Source: Tupaia tana
Lineage: Eukaryota; Chordata; Mammalia; Scandentia; Tupaiidae
Length of the DNA stretch: 64,000 nt
Reading direction: 5' to 3'
NCBI GenBank assembly: GCA_026018925.1
Contig: JAKSZU010000009.1
Coordinates: forward strand, 37,562,415-37,626,414
Both the position numbers and the translations under genes were made by a program. Shown here piece by piece: positions 1 through 10,773 of this stretch. A model generated the notes under the pieces. It had not been told where the DNA came from. It searched no databases and saw only the letters and a list, made by a program, of their open reading frames with translations. Within the stretch, counting starts at the first letter, position 1. Each line of letters starts with the position of its first letter.

Positions 1-132
1 TATTATCCAAACTGAAGAGAGAAAAGATTTCTTGTTCTTTCCTAATAGTTAGTTTCAAGTTATAAGCAGTGACCAAAAAACCTCTGATATGATTTTAAAC
101 CAAAGAAAGTAGTATACAAGTTGGAAGGTGGA

Positions 133-387
133 GGGCCAGCAGGTGGCATTGTGCTTAAGCAGGTGGACTCCCACTTGACTGACTGTGGTTCTATTCCCAG
201 ACCTGGTGCTTGAAAATCACACTGGGCACATGTGCATGTGTGCCCAAAATCTGAGAAGGAGAATGGAGGAGAAGGGATTGCGGTGTGGCCATCCCTCCTG
301 GGAGGTGATTTCATATTTTCCCTCTTACTGTCACTGGCAAGCACACATTTCCTATGGCAAAAACCTAAATACAAAAAAAAAAAAAAA
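133..387 (+). mobile_element. tSINE-A copy
   Basis: Full tRNA-like head, middle and ATGGCAAAAACC end with a 15-A tail. Exact 12-bp TSD TTGGAAGGTGGA at 121-132 and 388-399. Confidence 0.88.
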
Positions 388-477
388 TTGGAAGGTGGAA
401 CTGATTATATTAGTAGCATCATCCTCAGTTTTCTCTGTGTTTTCCCATATTCCTTTCGGAGCTCAAGCATTTCCTTT

Positions 478-662
478 GCTTAAACTCACGCCGGGCGCGT
501 GTGTGTGCATGCCCAAGGTCCCAAGAGGAGAATGGAGGAGAAGGGATTGTGGTATGGCCATTCCCCCTGGGGGGGTGATTTTTCGCTTTCTGTCTCTCTG
601 TCTCTCTCTGTCTCTCTGGCGAGCGCAAGTGCCTTGTAGCAAAAACCTCTCAAAAAAAAAAA
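478..662 (+). mobile_element. tSINE-A, 5'-truncated
   Basis: Begins at GCTTAAACTCACGCC, so the tRNA-like head and both pol III boxes are missing. The rest of the body and the CAAAAACCTCT end are present. Confidence 0.8.
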
Positions 663-1031
663 TTAAGGGCCAAACTAAATCATTTTTATTGTGTCATGAT
701 GCAGTCACTAAGAGTTTTACCACGTACACTTTTGACTTTATTGTTGAGCAGTCACTGAGGCAGGAAGAAATTCAGTTCTCAGTACTTGTGCTTCTTCAAG
801 CACTGGCTAACACAAAGATATTGTGCCAGCCTTGTCTTGGTTCTCATAAAAAGCGATTGAGACTGTCTTTGAATGTTTATTATTTTTCACCTTCTTGTCC
901 TGCATGTTTTGTTGTTTACATGATGTTAACAACCTCAGTCAGACCAGAGGACATTGGTCAGGTCAATGATGCCTAGAACTGAACCAACCACAGGATGGTA
1001 GAGAATTGACATCAGAAAGATCAGGCAGTGT
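663..1031. other. Unassigned unique-looking stretch
   Basis: No repeat family or conserved coding segment recognised. The open frame crossing it from 185 to 976 starts inside two SINEs and is not a gene. Confidence 0.5.
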
Positions 1032-1323
1032 ATCTTATTTATTTATTTATTTATTTATTTATTTTTGGAGAAGTTTTTGCTATAGGGCAAAAAAGTTTTA
1101 AATTTTATTATGACAGAGGGTGTGTGTACAAAAGAGAGAGAGAAGAGAGGAGGAGCATCTGCAGTGAGGCCTGCTCAGGACACAATCACATTTCCTCTCA
1201 TTTTCTATCCCATCATGCAGTGTGTAAGTCACCAGGGCCAGGACTCTAACCTAACCCAGTTGACCATTTAGAATGTGGTTTCCTCTGTACAGAGTTTAAC
1301 TGCTATGCTATGGGGCTGGCTCC
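1032..1323 (-). mobile_element. tSINE-D (old) with TTTA repeat and A-type tail
   Basis: Reads on the minus strand from GGAGCCAGCCCCATAGCATAG. The 3' end is a composite: an A-type end (GCTATAGGGCA, 1079-1089) and a TTTA run at 1036-1062 lie outside the D-type GACAGAGGGTGTGTGTAC end. Confidence 0.65.
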
Positions 1324-1374
1324 TCATTGTTCTAATTTAAATAGACCATTGGGACTAGGTATTGCCATCCAGTG

Positions 1375-1624
1375 TTTTTTGGGGATTTTTTTAGAGGTTT
1401 TTCCTAGGACACGTGCGTTCACCAGAAAGACAGAGAGAGACAGAAAGTGAAAAATCACAGGGGGGATGGCCACGCAGCAATCCCTTCTCCTCCATTCTCC
1501 TCAGGATCTTGGGCACACATGCACACGTGCCCAGCATGAGTTTAAGCCACAGAGTCCAGGACTCGAACCACAGTCGACTACATGGGAGTCCAGCAACATA
1601 GCCATTATGCCAACTGCTGGTCCC
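1375..1624 (-). mobile_element. tSINE-A copy
   Basis: Complete element. TSD GCCATCCAGTG at 1364-1374 and GCCATCCAATG at 1625-1635. Confidence 0.87.
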
Positions 1625-1635
1625 GCCATCCAATG

Positions 1636-1962
1636 CTTAGTCTTACTGCTTTACCTTATCCCAACCTCAGGACCTGATCATCCCTTTAACAAAGCTCAAG
1701 TTTGTCTTGTCTTTCAAACTCAAATATGACATGCCAAACACAAACTTGAAGATGCATCCCTAAAACTAAGTTAATTTGGGAAATTTCAGTCCAGCCTATT
1801 CCAAGATTCTTTTCTATTTCTTTTCTCTCCTTCTTATTAAAGTCTCAGCATGCATCATGGCCCAGGATATATCAATTATAATAGCTAAAAATCACAATTA
1901 GAGCTGAAAGGAATCTTAGAAGTTTTGGACAAGACCAATTTGGAGGCCCCTAAAGCAGGATA
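1636..1962. other. Unassigned stretch
   Basis: AT-rich sequence between a SINE and a MITE. No repeat family or coding signal recognised. Confidence 0.5.
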
Positions 1963-1964
1963 TA

Positions 1965-2043
1965 TTGGGTTGTCAGAAAAGTCATGACACATTTTTGCAT
2001 AGAAAATACAGAAAAATATGTCATGACTTTTCCAACGACCCAA
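1965..2043. mobile_element. Mariner-type MITE, copy 1
   Basis: A 79-bp near-perfect palindrome starting TTGGGTTGTCAGAAAAG. The left arm 1965-1989 pairs with 2019-2043, and the element is flanked by TA dinucleotides at 1963-1964 and 2044-2045, the target of Tc1/mariner elements. Two relatives occur at 26370 and 33694. Too short to code for a transposase; inferred to be a non-autonomous deletion derivative. Confidence 0.82.
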
Positions 2044-2095
2044 TATATATCAATTTACTGTAATAACAAAGGCGTAAGTAGCCTCACATTTTTCT

Positions 2096-2274
2096 TTTCT
2101 TTAAAAGAATTATTTTATTTAACTTTATTTATTTATTTTATTTTGACCAGAGAGGGACAAAGTAAGAGAGAGACAGGGAAAGTGAGAGAGCAAGCTGCCA
2201 GGTCCGGGACTCTAACTGTGGTCAGCCATATGGTAGTCTAACACCCTTAACCACCATGCCACCTGCTGGCCCCA
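2096..2274 (-). mobile_element. tSINE-B copy
   Basis: Minus-strand head GGGGCCAGCAGGTGGCATGG and TTTGACCAGAG tail junction. TSD CTCACATTTTT at 2082-2092 resembles ATCACATTTTT at 2276-2286. Confidence 0.83.
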
Positions 2275-2286
2275 CATCACATTTTT

Positions 2287-3077
2287 AAAGAGGTACCTTG
2301 GAAATAAAGGTTCAATGTAGTCAACTATCTTCAATAAGTTAATTCTGAATTCATTTATTTTTGGTCCATGATAAAAAAGCCAAATAAGAAAAAAGTGAGG
2401 AGTAATCTAAATGACTATAATAAGTCTATGCCAAAAAAGAGGAGAAAGAGGAAGTCTGTAATTTGAGGTCATATGTAAATGGGATTAGTTTTGCTAAGAT
2501 GGTCCATGGTATCTCACTCCAATTCCCTTTTGCATTTCTATCAGTTGTTTCATGAATGCTGTGACTAATTTAATGCCTAAATCTTCACAAGGAAAATCTC
2601 CAAATAGAATCGAAAACTGTACTTGCTCAGTTACATTCTGATTTAATAGCCAGAACAGCACAGGTACTGACCAATCACAAAGGATTCCAGATTATCATCA
2701 GTTCCATCTCTTATCTACAGAGGCTAAATGAAAGGAAAACTGAGGTACTTATGGAAAAAATCCCTTGCTCTAATGGGAAGGCCATGGTGGAGGTGGGGTG
2801 GGAATGGGGACTTGGAGAGCCCATCTTCCCTGGCTCATTATGCAGAACTGTTCCCTTGTAGGGTCATGGTTCACATGGCGTTCATGATTACTGAAGCAGA
2901 CAACAGCGTAACAGGTCTAATCAGTTAAACAATCTTCGAGATCAATGCATTCCCCCCCCCCCCAGATTCATTCTTCTGTGAAGATGTCTGAACTGATTTG
3001 ATCAATCATGCTGCAAATAGATTTAATTTTTACATTTATTATAAAAGCTCATGCCCTGCCCTGTCATATCTAATTGT
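2287..3077. other. Unassigned stretch with a C homopolymer
   Basis: No repeat or gene recognised. A run of 12 C lies near 2951-2962. Confidence 0.5.
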
Positions 3078-3310
3078 TTTGGAGAGAGAGAGATTTTTTT
3101 TCCCTATGAGGCATGTGCACTCTGGAGAGACAGAGAGACAGAAAGCAAGATGGCTGCACCATGTTCCCTTCTCCTCCATTCTCCTCTTGGGATTTTGGGC
3201 ATGCATGTGCACATGCCTGGTGTGAGTTTCAAGCTGCCAGGTCCAGGATTTGAAACGCAGTTGATCACATGAGAGTCCACGCCTTAAACACCACACCACC
3301 TGCTGGCCCC
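3078..3310 (-). mobile_element. tSINE-A copy, diverged
   Basis: Minus-strand SINE ending in GGGGCCAGCAGGTGGTGTGG. Body motifs GGAGAATGGAGGAGAAGGGA are present. Confidence 0.75.
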
Positions 3311-3317
3311 ATCACAT

Positions 3318-6103
3318 CTTTTTTTTTTTTTCATTTTTTTTAATTTTAATTTATATTTAATCACATTTGTCTTTGCAGTGTACATTACTTTTTCCACCAT
3401 GAATACCATCCATAAGTCAGGACAAAGATATTACTTTATATATTATCATGAACAAATAGCTTTTCATATTTTTGCCAATTAAACATTCTTTTTCCCCCAT
3501 TCCCCTCCCACCCTACATTGCTCACCCCCATATTATCCCTATCCTGACTATCTCTTGTATTTATCACTTGCTTCCCTGCTTCTATTCCTTCCAAATATTC
3601 AGTTTCTGCTATAGAGTGCAGATAATTGGTATATATTGAATGGGAACATACAAAGTCTGTCTTTCATAGTCTGGCTTGCTTTGCTTAACATTAAGTCTTT
3701 CATATTCATCCACTTTGTATCACATGTCAGGATCTCATTGCTTTTTATGACTGAGTAGTAACCATAGAGTATATATGCCACATTTTTTTCAATCCAATCA
3801 TCTATTTTTGGACATTTGGGTTGATTCCATATCCTAGTGATTGTAAATAATGCCGCAATAAAGATGGATCTACAAGTGTTTTTCGACTGAAGGTTTTTTT
3901 ATCCTTTGGGTAAATACCTAAGAGTGGAATTACAGGGTTGTATGGTAGTTCTATTTGTAGGTTTCTGAGGAATCTCCATATCATCCTCCAAAGTGGTCGT
4001 ACTAATTTGCCTTCCAACCAACAGTGTGAGAGAGTTCCTTTTCACCACAGCTTCACCAGCACTTATCATTATTTATTTTTTCAATTTTAGTTAGTCTGAC
4101 TGGGGTTAAGTGGTATCTCACTGTGGTTTGGATTTGTATTTCCCAGAAGGACAGAGAGAGACAGATAGAAAGTGAGAAATCACCCCCCGGGGGGATGGCC
4201 ACACCACAATCCCTTCTCCTCCATTCTCCTCTAGGAATCATGGGCACACACGCACACATGCCCAGCATGAGTTTAAGCCACCAGGTCTGGGACTCGAACC
4301 ATGGCCGATTACATGGGAGTCCAGCGACATAGCCATTATGTTAACTGCTGGTCCCTCAAACATGTTTTTATATGCTTTTGTGCCACTCATATGTCTTCTT
4401 CAGAGAATTGTCTATTAACCTCATTTTCCCATCTTTTAATTGGATTTTTTGGGGGGATAAGCTGCTTGAGTTCCCTATATATTCTAGTTATCAGTCCCTT
4501 ATCTGAGGTATAGTTTGTAAATATATTCTCCCACTCTGAGGGTTGTCTTCTCACTCTACTTCTTGTTTCTTTTGCAGTGCAGAAGCTTCTCAGCCTAAAA
4601 TAGTCTCATTTGTCTATTTTGGGGACTATTACCTGTGCTTTGCAGGTCTTCTTGAAGAAGTCTTTGCCTACTCCAAGGTCTCCAAGAGTTTTCCCTGTTT
4701 GCCACCAGTATTTTTATAGTTTGAGGTTATATGTTTAGTTCCTCAATCCACTTTGAGTTAATTTTTGTTAGTGGTGAGAAAGAAAGATCCAGGAACATTC
4801 TTCTGCAGGTGGATATCTAGTTCTCCCAGCACCATTTGCTGAAGAGATTTTCGTTTTTCCACTGGATTGTCTTGTGCCCTTTGTCAAGGATCTATTGTTT
4901 GTATGTGTTGGGGTTTATTTGGGGGTCTTCAACTCTTTTCCATACGTCTACCTGTCTGTTTTTGTGCCAGTACCATGCTGTTTTTATTATCACAGCTTTG
5001 CAATATGTTTTGAGGTCAGGAAGTGAGATGCCTCCTACTTTATTCCCCTTGCACAGTATTGCTTTGGCAATAGAGGGTCTTTTATGCTTACGGACAAATT
5101 TTATGATTTTTTTTTCTATTTCTGTGAGGAATAATTCTGGTCTTTTGATTGGGATTGCATTAAATTTGTAGATTAATTTAGGTAGGATCGACGTCTTGAT
5201 TATGTTAATTCTTTTAATTCGGGAACATGGGAAGTTTTTACACCTTTTTGTATAATTTTTAATTTATTTTCTAGGGTTTCATAGTTTTCCTTGTAGAGAT
5301 CTTTGACGTCTTCGGTAAGGTTTATTTCTAGATATCTTATTGGTTTTCTGGCTAGTGTAAATGGAATTTCTTTCTTCAATTCTGTCTCAGTTTGTTCATT
5401 GTTGGTGTATAAAAATGCTATAGTTTTCGTATGCTGATTATGTATCTTGCTACTTTAGTTTATTCGTGTATTACTTCCAGAAGGCTTTTTGTGGATTCTT
5501 TTAGATTTTCTATGTATAGCATCATATCATCTGCAAATAGAGATAATTTCACTTCTTCTTTTCCTATTTGGATGCCTTTTATTTGACTTGCTTGTCTAAT
5601 TGCGCTGGCTAGAACTTCCAGTACTATGGTAGAAAGGAGTGAAGAAAATGGGTAGCCTTGTCTTGTTCCAGTTTCTTGTGGAAAAGCTTTCAGCTTTTCC
5701 CCATTCAGTATATTGTTAGCTATGAGTTTTTCATAGGCAGCTGTAATTGTGTCAAGGAATGTCCCTTCTATGTTGATTTTGCTGAGTCTTAATCATGAAG
5801 GGATGTTGTATTTTATTGAATGTTTTATCTGCATCAATTGATCTTTTCTTTTGTTAATGTGATGTATTATGTTTATCATTTTGCATATATTGAGCCATCC
5901 ATGCATCCCGGGGAATAAAATCTACTTGGTCATGGTGTGTAGTCGATATAATATGTTGTTGAATACTATTTGCTAGTACTATCTTGTTGAGAATTTTTGC
6001 ATCTATATTCATCAGGGACATGGGCCTGAAATTTTCTTTTTCTGTCATGTTCTTGTCTGGTTTTGGAAGTAAGATGATGGAGGTTTCATTGAATAAATTT
6101 GAG
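3318..6103 (-). mobile_element. LINE-1, 5'-truncated, 3' half of ORF2 plus 3' UTR
   Basis: A minus-strand L1 with its A tail seen as a T run near 3318-3350. ORF2 remnants are readable in pieces: the reverse-transcriptase segment [19 protein letters not shown] near 6000-6060 and the C-terminal segment PYNPVIPLLGIYPKD near 3930-3975. The element is cut off at 6103, within the reverse transcriptase, so the endonuclease, ORF1 and the promoter are absent. Frameshifts and stops break the frame (the region around 5874-5930 is shifted), so no active protein is possible. A tSINE-A sits inside at 4141-4354, and another abuts the truncation point. Confidence 0.92.
4141..4354 (-). mobile_element. tSINE-A nested in L1, lacking its 3' end
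   Basis: Interrupts the L1 ORF2 3' region. The usual end (CCTATAGCAAAAACCTCT plus A tail) is missing and no TSD is visible, suggesting deletion at the junction or an unusual integration. Confidence 0.8.
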
Positions 6104-6257
6104 AGGGAATGAAGGAGAAGGGATTGCGGTGTGGCCATCCCCCATGGGGGGTGATTTCTCGCTTTCTGTCTCTCTGTCTCTCTCTGTCTTTCTGGCGAGC
6201 ACACACGCCCTATAGCAAAAACCTCTCCAAAAATTAAAAAAAAAAAAAAAAAAAAAA
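6104..6257 (+). mobile_element. tSINE-A, 5'-truncated
   Basis: Starts in the middle at AAGGAGAAGGGATTGCGG exactly where the L1 stops. It ends with CCTATAGCAAAAACCTCT and a long A run. Confidence 0.82.
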
Positions 6258-6295
6258 GTATTGTCTGGTCCTTAAGGTCAAGAGTCTGAGGGTAA

Positions 6296-6503
6296 GACCA
6301 GCAGGTGGCATGGTGGTTGAGGTGCTGGACTCCTACATGACCGACAGCAGTTTGAGTCCCAGATCTGGCAGCTTTCTCTCTCTCTGTCTTTCTCTCTCTG
6401 TGTGTGTGTGTGTGTGTCTATCTGTCTGATGAGCACATATGTTCTGAAGCAAATTAAAAAAATAATAAATAAAAATAAAATAATTTTCTGAAAAACAAAA
6501 AGT
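6296..6503 (+). mobile_element. tSINE-B copy
   Basis: Complete B element with an internal TG run. TSD GTCTGAGGGTAAGA at about 6284-6297 and 6504-6517. Confidence 0.87.
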
Positions 6504-6544
6504 GTCTGAGGGTAAGAAATGCTGGATTATGCAGATAAAAGATA

Positions 6545-6907
6545 TGAAGTCATTTGGCTATTTAAAATTAGGTGGGGAGGGCTAAATAAGCAGAACACAG
6601 AGGAAATTAAGGCAATGACACTCCTTTATGTGATATTATAATGGTGGATACAGGTCATTATACATTTGTCAAAACCCATTGAATGCACAGCACCAATAGA
6701 GAACTCTGATGTAAACTATGGGCTCTGGGTAACAATGACGTGTGTCAATGGAGGGTCATCAATTATAATAAATGTGCCTCTCTGATCTGAGATGTTGATA
6801 ACAGGGGAGGCTGTGTGCATGTGGGGGCAGAGGGCATATGAGAACTTTTTGTACTTTCTGCTCAATTTTGCTGTGATCTTAAAATTGATCTAAAAATAAA
6901 ACCTTTT
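6545..6907 (+). mobile_element. L1M 3' UTR fragment
   Basis: Plus-strand match to the old mammalian L1M 3' UTR: ATAATGGTGGATACAGGTCA, CATTTGTCAAAACCCATTGA and CTCAATTTTGCTGTGA are landmarks of that family. Its A-rich end was the target for the SINE that follows. Confidence 0.75.
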
Positions 6908-7094
6908 CTTTTAAAAAAATTTACTTTATTTATTCATTCATTTATTATTATTATTTTTTAATTTGACCAGAGAGAGACACACAGAGAGAGAAGGAGGGAA
7001 AGTGAGAAAGCAAGCCTCCAGGTCTGGGACTCAAACTATGGTTGGCCATGTGGTAGTGTCCAGCACCTTAACCACCATGCCACCTGCTGGTCCC
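6908..7094 (-). mobile_element. tSINE-B copy
   Basis: Minus-strand B element. TSD AAAACCTTTT at 6898-6907 and 7095-7104. Confidence 0.86.
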
Positions 7095-7103
7095 AAAACC
7101 TTT

Positions 7104-7374
7104 TTTTTTAAGAGATATTTTTGCTACAGGGTGCGTGTGCTCACCAAAGAGACAGAGAGAGAGAGAGACAGCGAGAAATCACTCCCCAGGACAATGGCCA
7201 TGCCACAATCCCTTCTCCTCCATTCTCCTCTCAGGATTTTGGGCACACATGCACACGTGCCTGGTGTGAATTTTAAGTCGCTGGGTCTAGGACTCGAACC
7301 ATAGTCTGGGGCTTGAACCATAGTTGAGGACATAGGAGTCTAGTGACATAACCATTATGCCATCTGTTGGTCCC
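7104..7374 (-). mobile_element. tSINE-A with small internal duplication
   Basis: Minus-strand A element. The box B region is duplicated in part (GACTCGAACCATAGT then GGCTTGAACCATAGT at about 7290-7325). Confidence 0.83.
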
Positions 7375-7384
7375 CAATTTTTTT

Positions 7385-7642
7385 TTGGGGGGAGAGGTTT
7401 TTGCTATAGGGCGCATGCGCTCGCCAGACAGACAGAGAGAGACATAGAGACAGAAAGCGAGAAATCACCCCCCGGGGGAATGGTCACGCCGCAATCCCTT
7501 CTCCTCCATTCTCCTCTCGGGATCTTGGGCATGCACGCACATGCGCCCGGCGTGAGTTTAAAGCCACCGGGTCCCTGACGCGAACCGCACTCGACTACGT
7601 GGGAGTCCAGCGACATAGCCATTATGCTAACTGCTGGTTCCC
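7385..7642 (-). mobile_element. tSINE-A copy, CpG-rich
   Basis: Nearly intact copy with many retained CpGs. A short flank CCCAAATTTTTTT repeats on both sides and is the likely TSD. Confidence 0.85.
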
Positions 7643-7721
7643 AGTCCCAAATTTTTTTAAAAAGCAAAGAGATAAAGTAGGTGAAAATAAAATTTAGGTT
7701 TCCAAAAATTAGTCTACTTGT

Positions 7722-7895
7722 TTTTTTTTAAATTTTTTAAATTTAATTTTATTAATTATTATTATTATATTTTTCTTTATTTGACCAGTAAAAGAGAGAA
7801 AAGGAAAGTGAGAAAGCAAGCCTCCAGGTCCAGGACTCAAACTGCAGTCAGCCATGTGGGAGTTCAGTGCCTTAACTACCACACCACCTGCTGAC
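7722..7895 (-). mobile_element. tSINE-B copy
   Basis: TTTGACCAGTAAAAGAGAG junction and a minus-strand head ending GTCAGCAGGTGGTGTGG. Confidence 0.8.
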
Positions 7896-7934
7896 CTCAG
7901 TTCAGTAGTCTTTATTGTAAAATATTGTGGAAGG

Positions 7935-8099
7935 GGGGCCAGCTGGTGGCATGGTGGTTAAGGATGCCGGATTCTCACATGGCCAACCACGGTTCAAGTC
8001 CCGGGCCTGGTGGGTTGCCTTCTCACTCCCCTCACCCCATTGTTCCGTCTCTCTCTAGTTAAAATAAATAAATAAAGTTAAATAAAATAATTCTTTAAA
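7935..8099 (+). mobile_element. tSINE-B copy
   Basis: Complete B element. TSD AATATTGTGGAAGG at 7921-7934 and AATATTCTGGAAGG at 8100-8113. Confidence 0.88.
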
Positions 8100-8161
8100 A
8101 ATATTCTGGAAGGAATGAAGACTTATAAGACTTACTTCATGCTTCAAAAATGACAAATATT

Positions 8162-8413
8162 GGGACCAGCAGTTAGCGCAATGGCTATGTCGCTGGACTC
8201 CCACGTAGTTGACCGAGGTTCGCATCCCAGACCCGGTGACTTAAAACTCACGCCGGGTGCATGTGCGTGCGTGCCCAAGATCCCGAGAGCAGAATGGAGG
8301 AGAAGGGATTGCAGCGTGGTCACCCCCCTGGGGGGTGATTTCTCGCTTTCTATCTCTATGTCTCTCTCTGTCTGGTGAGCGCACGCACCCTATAGCAAAA
8401 ACCTCTAAAAAAA
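8162..8413 (+). mobile_element. tSINE-A copy
   Basis: Complete element from GGGACCAGCAGTTAGCG to CTATAGCAAAAACCTCT. TSD TGACAAATATT at 8151-8161 and 8414-8424. Confidence 0.9.
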
Positions 8414-8500
8414 TGACAAATATTTTCATGTGACATGCTTTCTTTAATTAAATTATCTTTTCCTATTTTTTTTAAATAAAAAGATTTCTTTTAATCACTT

Positions 8501-8763
8501 TTTTTTCCTTAAATAGGGTCTGTGCACTCACCGGAGAGACACAGAGATAGAGAAACAGAAAACAGGAAGATGACCATACCACAATCCCTTCTCTTCCATT
8601 CTCATCTTGGGATTTTGAGTAAGTATGTGCATACACACGCACACACACACACACACACACACACCCCTAGTGTGAGCTTCAAGTCACTGGGTCTGGTACT
8701 AGAACAGCAGGCGACCATGTGGAGTACAGCAACTTTAACTATCACACCATCTGCTGATCCCCC
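8501..8763 (-). mobile_element. tSINE-A, old, with internal CA repeat
   Basis: Diverged A copy whose GTGTGTG segment has expanded to a CA run at 8636-8664. TSD TTTAATCACTT at 8490-8500 and 8764-8774. Confidence 0.82.
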
Positions 8764-8901
8764 TTTAATCACTTTAATTAAGATCATTAGTGTACTTCCT
8801 GGCACTTGCAGTACTCTCAGATGAACGATATTCCTGCTCAGGGCCCAATTCCATCATAGGTTTCTGAAACTGAGCTTCTAAGCAGGTTTAAGAGACCTTC
8901 T

Positions 8902-9164
8902 CCAGACCAGAAGTTGGCGTAATGGCTATTTTGCTGGACTCACACGTGGTCAACTCACGGTTCGAGTCCCAGACCCGGTGGCTTAAACTCATGCTGGGTG
9001 CATGTGTGTGTGTGCCCAAGATCCTGAGAGAAGAATGGAGGAGAAGGGATTGCGGCGTGGCCATCCCCCCTGAGGGTGATTTCTCACTCTCTGTCTCTCT
9101 CTGCCTTTCTGGCGAGCGCATGCGTCCTAGAGCAAAAACCTCTCCAAAAAAAAAAAAAAAAGAG
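8902..9164 (+). mobile_element. tSINE-A copy
   Basis: TSD AGAGACCTTCT at 8891-8901 and 9165-9175, with a 17-A tail. Confidence 0.87.
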
Positions 9165-9176
9165 AGAGACCTTCTT

Positions 9177-9467
9177 GTAATTTTCCTCTTTTACAACTAC
9201 CAAGGGAAAGCCAAAAAAGAGCTTCCAGTAGACTTTTTACAATACATATGGGAGCAATTATAAATTCACTGAAAGCAAATATCAGGTTCTAAAAATTTCT
9301 GTGATACAGGAAGGGAAAAAGAGATCGTTGGTGAAAGATAACTCTATGCAACCTGTTAGACTTACTGGGAGGAGAGTACTATCTGCCATAGCCAAGCTTC
9401 CATTTATGAAGCAAGCATAGCTTGAGCTACAAAAGTTGTTTCCAATAGACCAAAAGGAATAAGAAAA
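9177..9467. other. Unassigned stretch
   Basis: No repeat or gene recognised. Confidence 0.45.
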
Positions 9468-9478
9468 ATGTCCACCTG

Positions 9479-9632
9479 GGGCTGGCAAGTGCTGTGATGG
9501 TTAAGGCACTGGACTTCCACTTGGCCAACCACGGTTCATGTCCTGAATCTGGTGGCTTGCTTTCTCACTTTCCCTTTCTCTCTCTCTCCCATGTCAAATT
9601 AAATAATAATAACAATTAAATATTTAAAAAAA
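9479..9632 (+). mobile_element. tSINE-B copy
   Basis: Head GGGCTGGCAAGTGCTGTGATGG, pyrimidine stretch and AT-rich tail. A weak TSD (TGTCCACCTG versus TTTCAACCTG) flanks it. Confidence 0.8.
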
Positions 9633-9697
9633 ATTTCAACCTGCCCTATTTTTAATTACAGAAATTGAATTACAGAAATTATTATTATTTTGATTTC

Positions 9698-9944
9698 ATT
9701 TTTTTTTTGGAGAGGTTTTTGCTATAGGGTGTGTGCTCACCAGAAAGACAGAGACAGACAGAAAGCGAGAAATCACCCCCACAGGGGATGGCCACACCAC
9801 AATCCCTTCTCCTCCATTCTCTTCTCGGGATCTTGGGCACGCACATGTGCCTGGCGTGAGTTTAAGCCACTGGGTCCGGGACGCGAACCGCGGTCAACTA
9901 CATGGGAGTCCAGGGACATAGCCGGTACGCCAACTGCTGGTCCC
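9698..9944 (-). mobile_element. tSINE-A copy within a locally duplicated flank
   Basis: A-type element flanked by TACAGAAATTATT at 9671-9683 and 9945-9957. A longer flank of about 32 bp is also repeated (9648-9680 and 9953-9985). Confidence 0.85.
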
Positions 9945-9989
9945 TACAGAAATTATTTTTAATTACAGAAATTGAATTACAGAAATAAG

Positions 9990-10435
9990 AACATGATTTA
10001 GAACTTTTAACATTTACTGGTACTTCATTTTTTTCTTTCTTCAGCCTTCAGTAATTAAATGTCAAGCACTATAATAACAACATGCTAAGATTATAAATTT
10101 AAACTGGTGGAAATGCAGCGAGTGCGCCAAGCTCTCTAAGAGTAACAATATTACATCCCAAGCTGTCTGTCTAACCTGTTGAAAGGATAGGAAAGAGTTT
10201 ATCCAGGAATCAACATTATTTACCATGTGGCATCTGGAATTTCACGGTGTTATCAAAGTCTATCAATCATTTTGACTTTTATGAAAAGATAAGGTTTTTA
10301 GCTTTTCGTTTTGCCAAGTTCACATACTTAACCCAGTATTTCATTTCCAGTTTTTTTTTTCAGCACCTAGAACCATAATCTATTATTACAGATAGAATCT
10401 ACGAAGAAGTAAAGCGACACACTTTGTTGTTGAAC
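9990..10435. other. Unassigned stretch
   Basis: AT-rich, no repeat or gene recognised. Confidence 0.45.
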
Positions 10436-10540
10436 TCCTCAAAGCCAGGCACCACGCCTTATTCATCTTCCATCATGATGCCCACCTAGTGTACTTCCTG
10501 TCACCACAGGAGCTGTTTGATGAATATTCATTGAATTTAA
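10436..10540 (+). mobile_element. L2 3' end fragment
   Basis: Resembles the L2 3' end in plus orientation: a GCCAGGCACC...CTTATTCATCTT segment followed by TGATGAATATTCATTGAATT. Confidence 0.55.
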
Positions 10541-10760
10541 TGGATCATATGAACAATAAGTGTTCTAAGTGTTCACACATGAAAATCAGATTCCAATGAG
10601 TTGCACTAACAGAGTCCAATGAGTTGCACAAACCCCGTTCTTTGTTTCATTTAAATTTCAAATGATTAGTTTAGATTTTCAAAAAATAAAAAAAGGGATT
10701 TCTTATAGATGAGTACAATTTCCTAAACTGTACTCTGATTATGTCATTTTTTTTTAATTT

Positions 10761-10773
10761 GAAAAATTATGTT
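10761..10773 (+). repeat. Left TSD of the PCNP retrocopy
   Basis: GAAAAATTATGTT, exactly repeated at 13340-13352. The preceding TTT gives a TTT/GAAAA junction close to the L1 endonuclease preference. Confidence 0.88.

Noticed and set aside
185-976. Open reading frame of 263 codons on the plus strand, the longest in the window
   Set aside because: It starts inside a tSINE-A, runs through a second SINE and then unique DNA. The protein shows the repeated SINE-derived phrases (PKVPRGEWRRRDCG) seen dozens of times elsewhere.
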